NCBI RefSeq assembly: GCF_001613265.1
Contig: NZ_BDCA01000025.1
Coordinates: 42,146-106,145, forward strand
Reading direction: 5' to 3'
Length of the DNA: 64,000 bases
Source: Nocardia vermiculata NBRC 100427
GTDB taxonomy: Bacteria; Actinomycetota; Actinomycetes; Mycobacteriales; Mycobacteriaceae
The position numbers and the translations under genes were made by a program. Within the stretch, counting starts at the first letter, position 1; every line of letters starts with the position of its first letter. The notes beneath the pieces are model-generated. The model did no database searches and had not been told where the DNA came from. It was given only the letters and a program-made list of their open reading frames with translations. This document shows, piece after piece, positions 52,821 to 61,394 of the stretch.

Positions 52821-53142
52821 GTGAGTGAAGAATTCGGCCCGGTCCTGGCCGCCATCGGCCCCGCGCTCCCACGAGGGCTACCACTGGCTCTACGTGCTCA
52901 GTGGCCGCCTGCGTGTCGTACTCGGCGACCGGGATCTCGTGTTCAGCACCGGTGAGGTCGCCGAGTACGACACCAACCTCCCACACTGGTTCGGCAATGC
53001 CGACGACCTGCCGGTGGAATTTCTCAGCATCCTCGGCCCCCAGGGCGAACGCATCCACCTACGAGCCGCTACCGCCCCAGCTGAACAGAATTCCTCGAAT
53101 TATCCGCGCGCCATATCCACGAAACGGCTCAAGTGCAGCTGA
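52821..53142 (+). pseudogene. XRE-cupin regulator with the DNA-binding domain deleted
   Basis: The first 17 codons (GTG 52821: VSEEFGPVLAAIGPALP) align with the N-terminus of the intact regulator at 45567 (MDENLDRALDAVGPRLR). Directly after, in the next frame, comes HEGYHWLYVLSGRLRVVLGD and GEVAEYDTNLPHWFG, the counterpart of its cupin. About 330 bases, including the whole helix-turn-helix, are missing, and the junction near 52870 shifts the frame. The cupin part would need a start of its own to be made. Its 3' end overlaps the end of dnaB by 43 bases. Confidence 0.8.
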
Positions 53143-54479
53143 TGGGCGACAGTGATGGTTGCTGTGGGACCGTTTCGGTGTTTGCCGAGGATGAGGTCCG
53201 CTTCACCGCCGCGGGGATCGTCACGCTCGAATGCGTCGGGGCGGTGCAACAGGATGACCATATCGGCGTCCTGTTCCAGCGAGCCCGATTCGCGAAGGTC
53301 GGAGACCATGGGGCGCTTATCGGTTCGCTGCTCCGGACCACGATTCAGCTGACTGATGGCGACCACCGGAACTTCCAATTCCTTGGCGAGCAGTTTCAGG
53401 CTTCGGGAGAATTCCGAGACTTCCTGCTGCCGGGATTCGACCTTCTTGCCGGAGGTCATCAGCTGCAGATAGTCCACGATGACGAGCCGCAGGTCGTGAC
53501 GCTGCTTGAGCCGCCGCGCTTTTGCCCGGATCTCCATCATGGTCAGGTTCGGTGAATCGTCCACGAACAGCGGCGCCTCACTGATCTCACTCATCCGCCG
53601 TGCCAGCTTGGTCCAGTCGTCGTCGCTCATCCGCCCGGCACGCATATCACCGAGTTTGATCTTCGCCTCCGCCGACAGCAGACGCATGACGATCTCGGTC
53701 CGGCTCATCTCCAGCGAGAAAATCACGCTCGCCAGTCCGTGTTTGACGGAACAACTCCGCATGAAATCCATTCCGAGCGTGGATTTTCCCACGCCAGGCC
53801 GAGCTGCGACGATGATCATCTGGCCCGGGTGCAGGCCGTTGGTCACCTCGTCCAGTTCGGTGAAGCCGGTGGGGACGCCGAGGGAGATGCCGCCGCGGCT
53901 GGCGATGGAGTCGATTTCGTCCATCGTGGGCTGGAGCAGTTCTTCCAGCGGCATGAAGTCTTCGCTGGAGCGACGTTCGGTGACTTCGTAGATTTCGGCC
54001 TGGGCGCGGTCGACCACCTCGGCGACGTCCTGGCCGTCGGCACCGGCGTAACCGAATTGCACGATGCGGGTACCGGCTTCGACCAGGCGGCGCAGAATCG
54101 CCTTCTCCGCGACGATTTCGGCGTAGTACGAGGCATTGGCCGCTGTGGGCACCGTTTGGGTCAGGGTGACCAGGTACGGGGCGCCACCGATGCGTTTGAG
54201 TTCGCCGCGGCGGTCGAGGGTGGCGGCCACGGTGACCGGGTCGGCGGGTTCGCCACGACCGTAGAGGTCGAGCACCGCGTCGTAGACGGCCTGGTGGGCG
54301 GGGCGGTAGAAGTCGCCGGGGCGGATCACCTCGACCACGTCGGCGATGGCGTCCTTGCTGAGCAGCATGCCGCCGAGCACGGACTGTTCGGCGGCCATGT
54401 CGTGGGGCGGCTGCCGGCCGAAATCCTCACCGGGCTGGTCGTTGTACTCCGAGTGCCCGCGATCGTCGACGACTGCCAC
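53100..54479 (-). CDS. dnaB: replicative DNA helicase DnaB
   Basis: A 459-residue hexameric helicase. The N-terminal domain opens at AAEQSVLGGMLLSKDAIADV; Walker A is ARPGVGKSTLGMDFM near residue 215, Walker B LRLVIVDYLQLM near 320, and the C-terminal loops read VVAISQLNRGPEQRTDKRP, DLRESGSLEQDAD and LGKHRNGPTAT. The GTG start at 54479 (reading VAVVDDRG) matches the MAVVDD start of M. tuberculosis DnaB; the open frame upstream is not protein-like. In M. tuberculosis an intein is inserted after RESG; here the site is empty. The gene is transcribed away from the ribosomal-protein operon after a long gap. Confidence 0.96.
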   Translation of the reverse strand: MAVVDDRGHSEYNDQPGEDFGRQPPHDMAAEQSVLGGMLLSKDAIADVVEVIRPGDFYRPAHQAVYDAVLDLYGRGEPADPVTVAATLDRRGELKRIGGAPYLVTLTQTVPTAANASYYAEIVAEKAILRRLVEAGTRIVQFGYAGADGQDVAEVVDRAQAEIYEVTERRSSEDFMPLEELLQPTMDEIDSIASRGGISLGVPTGFTELDEVTNGLHPGQMIIVAARPGVGKSTLGMDFMRSCSVKHGLASVIFSLEMSRTEIVMRLLSAEAKIKLGDMRAGRMSDDDWTKLARRMSEISEAPLFVDDSPNLTMMEIRAKARRLKQRHDLRLVIVDYLQLMTSGKKVESRQQEVSEFSRSLKLLAKELEVPVVAISQLNRGPEQRTDKRPMVSDLRESGSLEQDADMVILLHRPDAFERDDPRGGEADLILGKHRNGPTATITVAHQLHLSRFVDMARG

Positions 54480-55186
54480 CGACTCGACCGTCCTCTCTGC
54501 TCGCACCCCGCTGCGTCGGCGGACCCGACGGGATGCGTAGTGCGCGATGCTCATCGGTGCCGACCGGGTGCGGATCTCCCGCCGTATGCCCGACCCTATT
54601 GATGACTTGTTGTACGCCGCGGTACCGACACGTTGGTCCCCTCACATCGGTACCGCAGTTACCGATGTGAGCGGTCCGCGAACAGGGCGTTCGGCCGGGC
54701 GGCGGGCGCGTCGATCAGGGCGCCGGGACGAACCTAAAGGACCGAACTGGGGATCACCAAACCGACCTGTGGATAAGTCTGTGGATAAACTGGGCACAGT
54801 TCACCTGCTGTTGTGTAGGCCCTGTGTATCACCTGGGGATAAGTGTGTATGCATAGCGGCTATGACCAGGTGGAACCTGGTTTTTTCGTTTTCACACATG
54901 TGGATCAAAACACTGTCGGCGTGTCATTGAACATGAACAGCCGGGCGTGTTGAGTTGACAAACGTGCCACATCTTATGACTCAGGTCACATAAGTGCCGG
55001 TCGGTTTACCGAGTTGTCCACATATCCCCAAGAGCTGGGAGGGGTGAGCGCAAAAGAACGTGACGGTACGAGGAAGTGGGCGCCGTCACATTCGATAGCA
55101 AACCTACCGCAACCATAGCGTGATGTGCCGGAACTCGGCGGCCGAATGTGTGAAATGCATCGGAGAAGAGGTGAAAAAATCGCAGC
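54480..55186. other. long dnaB-rplI intergenic region with DnaA-box cluster
   Basis: No gene is supported. Perfect TTATCCACA boxes (minus strand) are at 54768-54776 and 54780-54788. Near matches are at 54834-54842 (TTATCCCCA) and 54899-54907 (TGATCCACA), and TTGTCCACA (plus strand, the mycobacterial form) is at 55014-55022. The 54.85-55.0 kb part is AT-rich for this genome. The arrangement resembles a DnaA-binding locus; true oriC is expected next to dnaA/dnaN, which are not here. Confidence 0.7.
54866..54886 (+). terminator. short intrinsic terminator in the dnaB-rplI gap
   Basis: CCAGGT and ACCTGG form a six-base stem with loop GGA, followed at once by six T (54881-54886). There is no gene upstream on this strand, so it would end either a short RNA starting among the DnaA boxes or read-through antisense to dnaB. 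Confidence 0.4.
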
Positions 55187-55225
55187 CGAAGACCATCCCC
55201 GCTGTCAGAGCGGGGATGGTCTTCG
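55187..55225 (-). terminator. terminator of the rpsF-ssb-rpsR-rplI operon
   Basis: A perfect 17-base stem (55187-55203 with 55209-55225) with a five-base loop, 77 bases after the rplI stop. On the minus strand it is followed by a run of six T, so it is a classical intrinsic terminator. Confidence 0.9.
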
Positions 55226-55301
55226 ACAAGCTGTGAAACCGTTGTCCTGGACAGACTTTCCGGACGAACCGGGCGGTGCCGACCGAACAGCGGGCGGAGC
55301 A

Positions 55302-55757
55302 TTACTCCGCGGCAGCAACCTGCAGGTCGAACTTGGCAACCACATCCGGGTGCAGGTGCACCGAGATGCTGTGCTTGCCGGTGCTCTTGATGTGCGACTT
55401 CGGCAGTTCGATGCTGCGCTTGTCGAGCACCGGGCCACCGGCGGTCTTGACCGCACCGGCGACATCGGCGGTGGTGACCGAGCCGAACAGCTTGCCGGTG
55501 CCGGCGGTCTTCACCGTCAGCGAGACCGACTCCAGGCCTTCGATGGCGGCCTTCAGTTCCTTGGCGTGGTCCAGGTCGCGCACGCGGCGGGCGTCCTGCG
55601 CCCGGCGAATGCCCTCGACCTGCTTCTCGGCACCCTTGGTGGCGACGATCGCCAGGCTGCGCGGCAGCAGGTAGTTGCGGCCGTAGCCGTCCTTGACCTC
55701 CACGGTGTCGCCGGGCGCACCGAGGTTGTCCACATCAGCAGTCAGAATCAGCTTCAT
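55302..55757 (-). CDS. rplI: 50S ribosomal protein L9
   Basis: A 151-residue protein. MKLILTADVDNLGAPGDTVE, then VKDGYGRNYLLPRSLAIVAT, is the L9 signature, followed by the long connecting helix and the C-terminal domain (SVTTADVAGAV, SIELPKSHIKSTGKHSISV). Length is normal. It is the last gene of the S6-SSB-S18-L9 operon and ends at a strong terminator. A 16-base gap separates it from rpsR. Confidence 0.97.
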   Translation of the reverse strand: MKLILTADVDNLGAPGDTVEVKDGYGRNYLLPRSLAIVATKGAEKQVEGIRRAQDARRVRDLDHAKELKAAIEGLESVSLTVKTAGTGKLFGSVTTADVAGAVKTAGGPVLDKRSIELPKSHIKSTGKHSISVHLHPDVVAKFDLQVAAAE

Positions 55758-55773
55758 TGTCTGCCTCCCGTTC

Positions 55774-56049
55774 TCAGCGAGCCGTGGACACGTACGGCAG
55801 CAGCGCGACCTCGCGAGAGTTCTTCACCGCGACGGCGACGTCGCGCTGATGCTGCACGCAGTTTCCGGTGACGCGGCGGGCGCGGATCTTGCCGCGGTCG
55901 CTGACGAACTTGCGCAGCAACGCCGTGTCCTTGTAGTCGATAACGGCGCCGATAGCACCGTTGCCGTCCTTCTTGGCCTTCTTGTCGTCCTTGCAGAAGG
56001 CGCAGGCCTTCTTCTTCAGCACCTTTTCGCGTGCCGGCGCTTTACCCAT
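55774..56049 (-). CDS. rpsR: 30S ribosomal protein S18
   Basis: A 91-residue bS18. KKKACAFCKDDKKAKKDGNG near the start contains two Cys spaced as in the zinc-binding (C+) form, and the body reads IDYKDTALLRKFVSDRGKI and RRVTGNCVQHQRDVAVAVK. In actinobacteria a second, Cys-free S18 is often made under zinc limitation; this copy is the housekeeping type. S18 pairs with S6 on the 30S platform. It lies between ssb and rplI. Confidence 0.96.
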   Translation of the reverse strand: MGKAPAREKVLKKKACAFCKDDKKAKKDGNGAIGAVIDYKDTALLRKFVSDRGKIRARRVTGNCVQHQRDVAVAVKNSREVALLPYVSTAR

Positions 56050-56109
56050 GGGTCTTTACTCCGTAATGCGTGGGGAACCGCTCACGCGGGCCCCGGAATT
56101 GAGCCGTTC

Positions 56110-56649
56110 TCAGAACGGCGGTTCGTCGTCGGTGTGGCCGCCCCCGAAGGAGCCGGCCGCGGGAGCACTGCCCCACGGGTCGTCGCCGGCGTTCTGCTGT
56201 CCGCCGCGACCACCGCCGTTGGAGCCGCCGAAGCTCCCGCCGCTGCCGCCGGAATTACCACCACCACTGTTGAAACCACCACCGCGCGAGGTCTTGTTGA
56301 CCTTCGCGGTCGCGTAGCGCAGCGAGGGGCCGATCTCGTCGACCTCGAGTTCCACGACCGTGCGCTTCTCACCCTCGCGGGTTTCGAAGGAGCGCTGCTT
56401 GAGCCGGCCGCTCACGATGACACGAGCGCCTCGGGTCAGGCTTTCGGCGACGTTCTCCGCGGCCTCACGCCAGATGTTGCAGCGCAGGAACAGAGCCTCG
56501 CCGTCTTTCCATTCGTTGGCGTTACGGTCGAATACCCGCGGTGTGGATGCGACGGTGAAATTGGCCACCGCCGCGCCCGAGGGTGTGAAACGAAGTTCCG
56601 GATCTGCCGTCAAATTGCCGATGACGGTGATTACGGTGTCGCCTGCCAT
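56110..56649 (-). CDS. ssb: single-stranded DNA-binding protein
   Basis: A 179-residue SSB. The OB fold reads GDTVITVIGNLTADPELRFT, then NIWREAAENVAESLTRGARV and SGRLKQRSFETREGEKRT. After residue 120 comes a Gly/Ser/Asn-rich linker and the acidic end DDEPPF that recruits partner proteins. AGGAGG lies five bases before ATG 56649. It is the replication member of the rpsF operon, in the order usual for this group of bacteria. Confidence 0.97.
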   Translation of the reverse strand: MAGDTVITVIGNLTADPELRFTPSGAAVANFTVASTPRVFDRNANEWKDGEALFLRCNIWREAAENVAESLTRGARVIVSGRLKQRSFETREGEKRTVVELEVDEIGPSLRYATAKVNKTSRGGGFNSGGGNSGGSGGSFGGSNGGGRGGQQNAGDDPWGSAPAAGSFGGGHTDDEPPF

Positions 56650-56796
56650 GGTTCCTCCTGGTCTCCGGTGCAATTGCGCCTGTTGGGGTAGAGCCTAGAG
56701 TCAGGCCCCGACTAATTCGGGCCGATACGGCCCGAGACGCCCCCGAATGCAGGCGCAGTTTGCTGTTCGACAGCTAGCTGTATGCCAGCGGAGGGA

Positions 56797-57087
56797 TTAC
56801 TTCTTGTCGTTGCGCAGCACTTTGGTGCGCAGAACCGACTCGTTCAGCCCCAGCTGACGGTCGAGCTCGCTGACCGTGGCCGGCTCGGCGGTCAGATCGA
56901 CGACGGCGTAGATGCCCTCGGCGCGCTTCTCGATTTCGTAGGCCAGCCGACGGCGGCCCCAGAGGTCGACCTTGTCGATCTTGCCGCCCTGCTGCGAGAC
57001 CACACTGAGCATCTTGTCCAGGTTCGGACCGACAGTGCGCTCGTCCAGGTTCGGATCGAGGATGACCATCAATTCGTAATGACGCAC
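56797..57087 (-). CDS. rpsF: 30S ribosomal protein S6
   Basis: A 96-residue bS6 protein, first gene of the operon. RHYELMVILDPNLDERTVGP, GRRRLAYEIEKRAEGIYAVV and LNESVLRTKVLRNDKK are family-typical. The start is GTG 57087; AGGAGGT lies about 11 bases before it, a long spacing. The glutamate tail that RimK extends in E. coli is absent. The leader contains an eight-base hairpin (57120-57138) that could serve as an S6-S18 binding site. Confidence 0.95.
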   Translation of the reverse strand: MRHYELMVILDPNLDERTVGPNLDKMLSVVSQQGGKIDKVDLWGRRRLAYEIEKRAEGIYAVVDLTAEPATVSELDRQLGLNESVLRTKVLRNDKK

Positions 57088-57119
57088 GGGAACCCATCAC
57101 CTCCTGTGGACTGGAAACG

Positions 57120-57138
57120 GCCACGGACTTTCCGTGGC
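57120..57138 (-). promoter_or_regulatory. hairpin in the rpsF leader
   Basis: GCCACGGA pairs with TCCGTGGC around a three-base loop, 33 bases before the rpsF start and about 12 bases before its ribosome site. Binding of S6-S18 to a hairpin in the rpsF leader is known in other bacteria; I cannot tell whether this hairpin has the required internal motif. Confidence 0.4.
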
Positions 57139-57347
57139 AGGAGGGGTCGTTGCGTCAGCAACCCGACAAGGCTACATGAGCGGCCCCCGATCACCCGAAT
57201 CCGGGCCACGGGGTGCGAAAAGAGTCTCCTTCGCGGTGAATATCGGCGTCCGCCGGGTAGTCCACCTATCGTGGTGCACATGCCGAGCCGACCCGCCGAT
57301 TGTTTCGGCCGCGGCGGTCCTGACGAAATCGCTGCGGAGGGGGCCGC

Positions 57348-58727
57348 GTGGCGGGTGCGGTAACCCGGGCACGCATCGGCGGCCGGGTCGCGGCGATATC
57401 CGCGGTGCTGATGTGCGCCGTCACCCTGATCTTCGCCTATCTCAACAAGGCCCGGTGCGCGGGAGCGCCGTTCGACGCCGACGGCCGCAGCGAGATGTTC
57501 GACCGCATCAAGGACAGCGAGGTCTGCTACTCCGATATTCAGTTCCTGTGGCTCGGCCGCGGGATCAACGAACATCTGTTTCCGTACGTGAGCGGCGGGA
57601 TCACACCCGACGGCACGCTGACCGGCGGCGCGGTGGAATATCCGGTACTCAGCGGCCTGCTGATGTGGCTCGGCGCCGCCGGGGCGCACGACGACGCCGC
57701 GTTCCTACTCCACTCGGCGCTGTTACTGGCACCGTTCGCGCTGTTGACGGCATGGCTGCTGGGCCGGATGTCGGGGGCGGTGGCGCTGCTCTGGTCGGTG
57801 GGCCCACCGCTGGTGCTGTACGCATTTCACAACTGGGAACTTCCGGTGGTGTGCGCCGCCGTCGGAGCGGTCTACGTCGTTACCGTGCTGACCCGATATT
57901 CGCTGCGCACCCGGGCGATCATCGCCGCGGTGCTGCTGGGTATCGGCTTCTGCCTGAAGTTGTATCCGGGGATTTTCGTCCTCCCACTGATGCTCTACGT
58001 ATTCCTCGGCGAACCGGATCTCGGCGGCGACCAGGATGCCGATGCCGCCTCGCCGCCGCGCGGATACGACCCGCGGGGTGCGCTCGCGGTCGCCGGCGCC
58101 GCCGTCGCGACGGTGGTGGCCGTCAATCTGCCGTTCGCCGTCGCCGGATACGAGGGCTGGCGCGCGTCGTTCACCTTCCAGCAGTTGCGCCAGGCCGATA
58201 TCACCACCAATTCGATCTGGTACTGGGGCCTGCGCCCGTTGTTCGATTCGGGCGACAGTGGGGAACACCGATTCCAGGATGTGGTGTCGACGGCGTCCCC
58301 GGTTCTGGTGATCGCCGCGTTCGCGCTGGCGATCTGGTTGGGATGGCGCCGTTTTCCGATACTCGGATATCTCCCCTGGGTGGGTGTGAGTGGCGCGATG
58401 CTGTGTGGATTCCTGTTGTTCCACAAGGTGCATTCGCCGCAATACACGCTGTGGGTGCTGCCGTTCTTCGTGCTGCTCGAAGTGCCCTGGTCCGCGGTCG
58501 GCGCCTACCTGCTCGCCGATCTGGCATTGGGGATCGGGGTATTTCGCTATTTCCATGCACTGGGCAGCGGTTCGGATGCACACCTGTACGAGAAGCTGGT
58601 CGAATTCGGCGTCTGGGGCCGGGCGATCCTGCTGGTGTTCTTCTTCTTCGCATTCATCCGTGCGCGCCCCCGCGGATACCGGCCGGTGCTGTCACCCGCC
58701 GTACGGGAACTCGTTCCCGCGCGGTGA
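57348..58727 (+). CDS. GT87-family (DUF2029) membrane glycosyltransferase
   Basis: A 459-residue protein with about ten membrane helices. SEVCYSDIQFLWLGRGINEH after the first helix and AVEYPVLSGLLMWLGAAGAH supply the conserved acidic residues of GT87 enzymes, which use polyprenyl-phosphate mannose outside the membrane. HKVHSPQYTLWVLPFFVLLE near 365 is a shared motif. GTG 57348 follows GGAGGGGG. A second relative is encoded at 59632-61383. Its role is likely in lipomannan or arabinogalactan-type glycan synthesis, inferred from the family. It is divergent from rpsF and convergent with the lyase-like gene. Confidence 0.82.
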   Translation: MAGAVTRARIGGRVAAISAVLMCAVTLIFAYLNKARCAGAPFDADGRSEMFDRIKDSEVCYSDIQFLWLGRGINEHLFPYVSGGITPDGTLTGGAVEYPVLSGLLMWLGAAGAHDDAAFLLHSALLLAPFALLTAWLLGRMSGAVALLWSVGPPLVLYAFHNWELPVVCAAVGAVYVVTVLTRYSLRTRAIIAAVLLGIGFCLKLYPGIFVLPLMLYVFLGEPDLGGDQDADAASPPRGYDPRGALAVAGAAVATVVAVNLPFAVAGYEGWRASFTFQQLRQADITTNSIWYWGLRPLFDSGDSGEHRFQDVVSTASPVLVIAAFALAIWLGWRRFPILGYLPWVGVSGAMLCGFLLFHKVHSPQYTLWVLPFFVLLEVPWSAVGAYLLADLALGIGVFRYFHALGSGSDAHLYEKLVEFGVWGRAILLVFFFFAFIRARPRGYRPVLSPAVRELVPAR

Positions 58728-58882
58728 CGCACCGACCGGAGCAGTACCGCAAACAGAGCCGATGACCGTCTCGTTCGCACACCTTCGGCTCGCTCATCTC
58801 GGGCGTCAGGGCATGCGGTTGCGACGGGCATCGGCGAGGCCCATTGTCACAGAGGGTAAATGGCGGACGCCAGGTGGGCGTA

Positions 58883-59635
58883 TCAGTGCCAGCGTTGCAG
58901 CAGCCGATTCGCCTCGATGCTCAACGCGCGCTGCAGGAATGGGCCGAAACTGACTCGGGCCACACCCAATTCGGCGAAATACGCACGGTCGCCCTGATCC
59001 GGAAGGCCGATCGCGTTGACGGGCAACGGCAATTCGGTGCAGAGCCGACGCAGGATATCGGGGTCGCGTTGGCCCACCGGATACAGCACATCGGCACCCG
59101 ATTCGGCGGCCAGCCGCATCCGCTCCAACACCCGGTCGACGCGGTCCGCGGTGTTCTGGTCTTCGCGCAGGAAAAGATCGGTGCGTGCGTTGACGACGAC
59201 ATGTACACCGGTGGCGTCGGCGGCCTGGCGCAGACCGGCAACGAAATCGGCATGTTCGCGCGGCTCGCGCAGGCGGCCGCCCTCGCTGTGTACCGAGTCC
59301 TCGATATTCAGGCCGACCGCGCCGGCTTCGAGAAGTCCTTCGATCAGCTGGGCGGGCTTCAGGGCATAGCCGGACTCGATGTCCACCGAGACGGGAATAT
59401 CGACGGCGGCGGTGATTTCGCGGACCCGCGCCATCGATTCGCGATAGGTCATCCCCTCCTGATCGGACTTACCGAGCGAATCCGCCAGCGGATGACTGCC
59501 TACCGTCAGTGCGGCGAATCCGGCCTCCTGCACCAGATGTGCCGACCACGCGTCCCACACCGTCGGCAGGATCACCGGGTCACCGGGACGATGCAGTGCG
59601 AGCAGGGTGGTCGCCGATTCGCTGGGTGCGGTCAT
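58883..59635 (-). CDS. isocitrate lyase/phosphoenolpyruvate mutase family protein
   Basis: A 250-residue TIM-barrel lyase. PVSVDIESGYALKPAQLIEG near residue 85 holds the metal-binding Asp, AVGLNIEDSVHSEGGRL near 112 the second acidic pair, and VVNARTDLFL near 150 the next strand. The isocitrate-lyase KKCGH loop is missing, so the enzyme is nearer to PEP mutase or oxaloacetate-decarboxylase relatives of 250-280 residues. ATG 59635 overlaps the GT87 stop as ATGA, so it is translationally coupled to a glycosyltransferase, an odd pairing. Confidence 0.85.
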   Translation of the reverse strand: MTAPSESATTLLALHRPGDPVILPTVWDAWSAHLVQEAGFAALTVGSHPLADSLGKSDQEGMTYRESMARVREITAAVDIPVSVDIESGYALKPAQLIEGLLEAGAVGLNIEDSVHSEGGRLREPREHADFVAGLRQAADATGVHVVVNARTDLFLREDQNTADRVDRVLERMRLAAESGADVLYPVGQRDPDILRRLCTELPLPVNAIGLPDQGDRAYFAELGVARVSFGPFLQRALSIEANRLLQRWH

Positions 59636-61383
59636 GAATCGATCTTCGCTCGAGATCTCGGCGTGCGCCAGTACTGCCGGGCCCCGGCCGGTGCTCTCGC
59701 GGCAGCTTTCGGTTGCAGGACGTTCGGCAGCCACGGGAGCGCGGGGTCCTGGCTGCCGTCGAGGATGCCGCCCACCGGGTCGTCGGTACCGTCGGCCCGC
59801 ACCGGATCCAGTTCGGGGCGGTAGATCTGGCGAATCACCAGTGCACACAGGCCCAGCACCGCGAGATCGCGGACCAGCACGGTGGCGGTGAACCACTGTT
59901 CCGGGACACCCTTGTCGTCGGTGCCCAGGTAGTAGTACATGCGCGGGAACCAGACCAGTGCGTCGACGGTCATCCAGGCCAGCAGAATTCGACGATGGGG
60001 TAAGGCGAGGACGGCGAGCGGAACCAGCCACAGCGAGTACTGCGGGCTCCAGACCTTGTTCGTCAGCAGGAATGCGGCGACCACCAGGAATGCCAGCTGC
60101 GCGACCCGGGGCCGGCGCGCGGCCGTCAACGCGATGTAGCCGATCGCGATGCAGGCGGTCGCGAACAGCAGCAGCGACACCGTGTTGAGCGTGGACGGTG
60201 TCTCGGTCGCGCCGAGCGGCCCGTCGAATCCTTGCCATCCGGTGAACGAGGTGATGACGTTGTACAGCGAGTCCGGGTCGGCGTGACGTTCACTGTTGAG
60301 GCGGAAGAATTCCCACCAGCCCTTCGTGAACGGCACCGCGATCGGCAGATTCGCCGCCAGCCAGGCCAGGACGGCCGACACCGTGGTGACCACCGCCGCA
60401 CGTAGCGGGCTGATGCGGGCCCCGGCCAGATAGTCGCGTAGCGCGGCGCCGAGCCCGTTACCGTTGCGTCGCAGCTGTTCTCGCAGGCCCGGTAACTGGT
60501 GCCGACTGTCGGCACGCAGGCACAGCACAATGATCGGGCCCAGCAGCAGCAGCGGATACAACTTGGCCGCGCCACCCAGTCCCAGCAGCACGCCGGCCAG
60601 TACCGGTCGCTTGCGCGCCCACGCCAGCAGGCCGGTGGCAGCGCAGGCCGTGGCCAGCGCGTCGAAATTGGTGAAGATGTGCACCAGCACCAGCGGGGAC
60701 AACGCCACCAGTGCGGAATCCCAGATGCGCCGCCCGGCCAGCATCGCCGAAGCCCACACGGTCACCAGCCAGGCCAGCGCCAGTCCCACCGCGACGACGT
60801 TGAAATACACCACGACCGACAGCGCCTGTGGCAGCGGCAACGCCCGCCAGACGTTGGCGACCTCCATGGAGACGTACTGGTAGAGGCCCGAGAGCACCGG
60901 GTACTCCATGTACCTGGTTTGGCTCTTGCCGTCGGCTCCGGTCTCTTCCCAGTGCTTCTTGTACGGGAACGCGCCCTCGTCGAGGCGTTCGGCGCCGTAG
61001 AGCGGGACGGTATCCGAGTAGCACATGGCCACGTACTGGCGGCCGTTGTTCCAGTCGAGGGTGAGGCGGCCGTCGGAGTTGGTGGTCTGCTGAATGCAGC
61101 CGGCCTTACCCGCCCAGCCGAAGGCGAGGAACACCACGGCGAAGGCCAGCAGGATCCGCAACGGAGTCCAGAAGCGGGTGCGCCCGATCAGTGCGTGGTC
61201 GCCGACCGGGCCGCCGATCACCGTGCTCGCGTGTGCGGTCATCGAATCCGTGCGGCTGGGTCTGTCACGCAGACCGTCCGATCTCCGATCGGCTGCTACC
61301 GGTGCCGCGGAAACGAAACCGGTGGCGGTCTCGACGTCGTCGTTATCGGACGTCGATGCCGCCACCGGCTGTTGATCACTCAC
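59632..61383 (-). CDS. GT87-family membrane protein, Rv0051-like
   Basis: A 583-residue protein. Residues 1-68 are a polar cytoplasmic tail, followed by about ten helices. YSDTVPLYGAERLDEGAFPY and RYMEYPVLSGLYQYVSMEVA correspond to the acidic loops of the GT87 relatives. WSPQYSLWLVPLAVLALP near 460 matches the HSPQYTLW motif of the neighbour at 57348. The position directly after ponA is that of M. tuberculosis Rv0051, also a membrane protein, from memory. It starts at GTG 61383, 11 bases after the ponA stop, without a good ribosome site; an internal ATG at codon 48 is an alternative. Confidence 0.85.
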   Translation of the reverse strand: MSDQQPVAASTSDNDDVETATGFVSAAPVAADRRSDGLRDRPSRTDSMTAHASTVIGGPVGDHALIGRTRFWTPLRILLAFAVVFLAFGWAGKAGCIQQTTNSDGRLTLDWNNGRQYVAMCYSDTVPLYGAERLDEGAFPYKKHWEETGADGKSQTRYMEYPVLSGLYQYVSMEVANVWRALPLPQALSVVVYFNVVAVGLALAWLVTVWASAMLAGRRIWDSALVALSPLVLVHIFTNFDALATACAATGLLAWARKRPVLAGVLLGLGGAAKLYPLLLLGPIIVLCLRADSRHQLPGLREQLRRNGNGLGAALRDYLAGARISPLRAAVVTTVSAVLAWLAANLPIAVPFTKGWWEFFRLNSERHADPDSLYNVITSFTGWQGFDGPLGATETPSTLNTVSLLLFATACIAIGYIALTAARRPRVAQLAFLVVAAFLLTNKVWSPQYSLWLVPLAVLALPHRRILLAWMTVDALVWFPRMYYYLGTDDKGVPEQWFTATVLVRDLAVLGLCALVIRQIYRPELDPVRADGTDDPVGGILDGSQDPALPWLPNVLQPKAAARAPAGARQYWRTPRSRAKIDS

Positions 61384-61394
61384 GCCACCCGAGG

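Noticed and set aside
54768..55030. Chromosomal oriC
   Set aside because: DnaA boxes are present but dnaA/dnaN are not, and the box number is lower than a typical actinobacterial origin; described as a DnaA-box locus instead.
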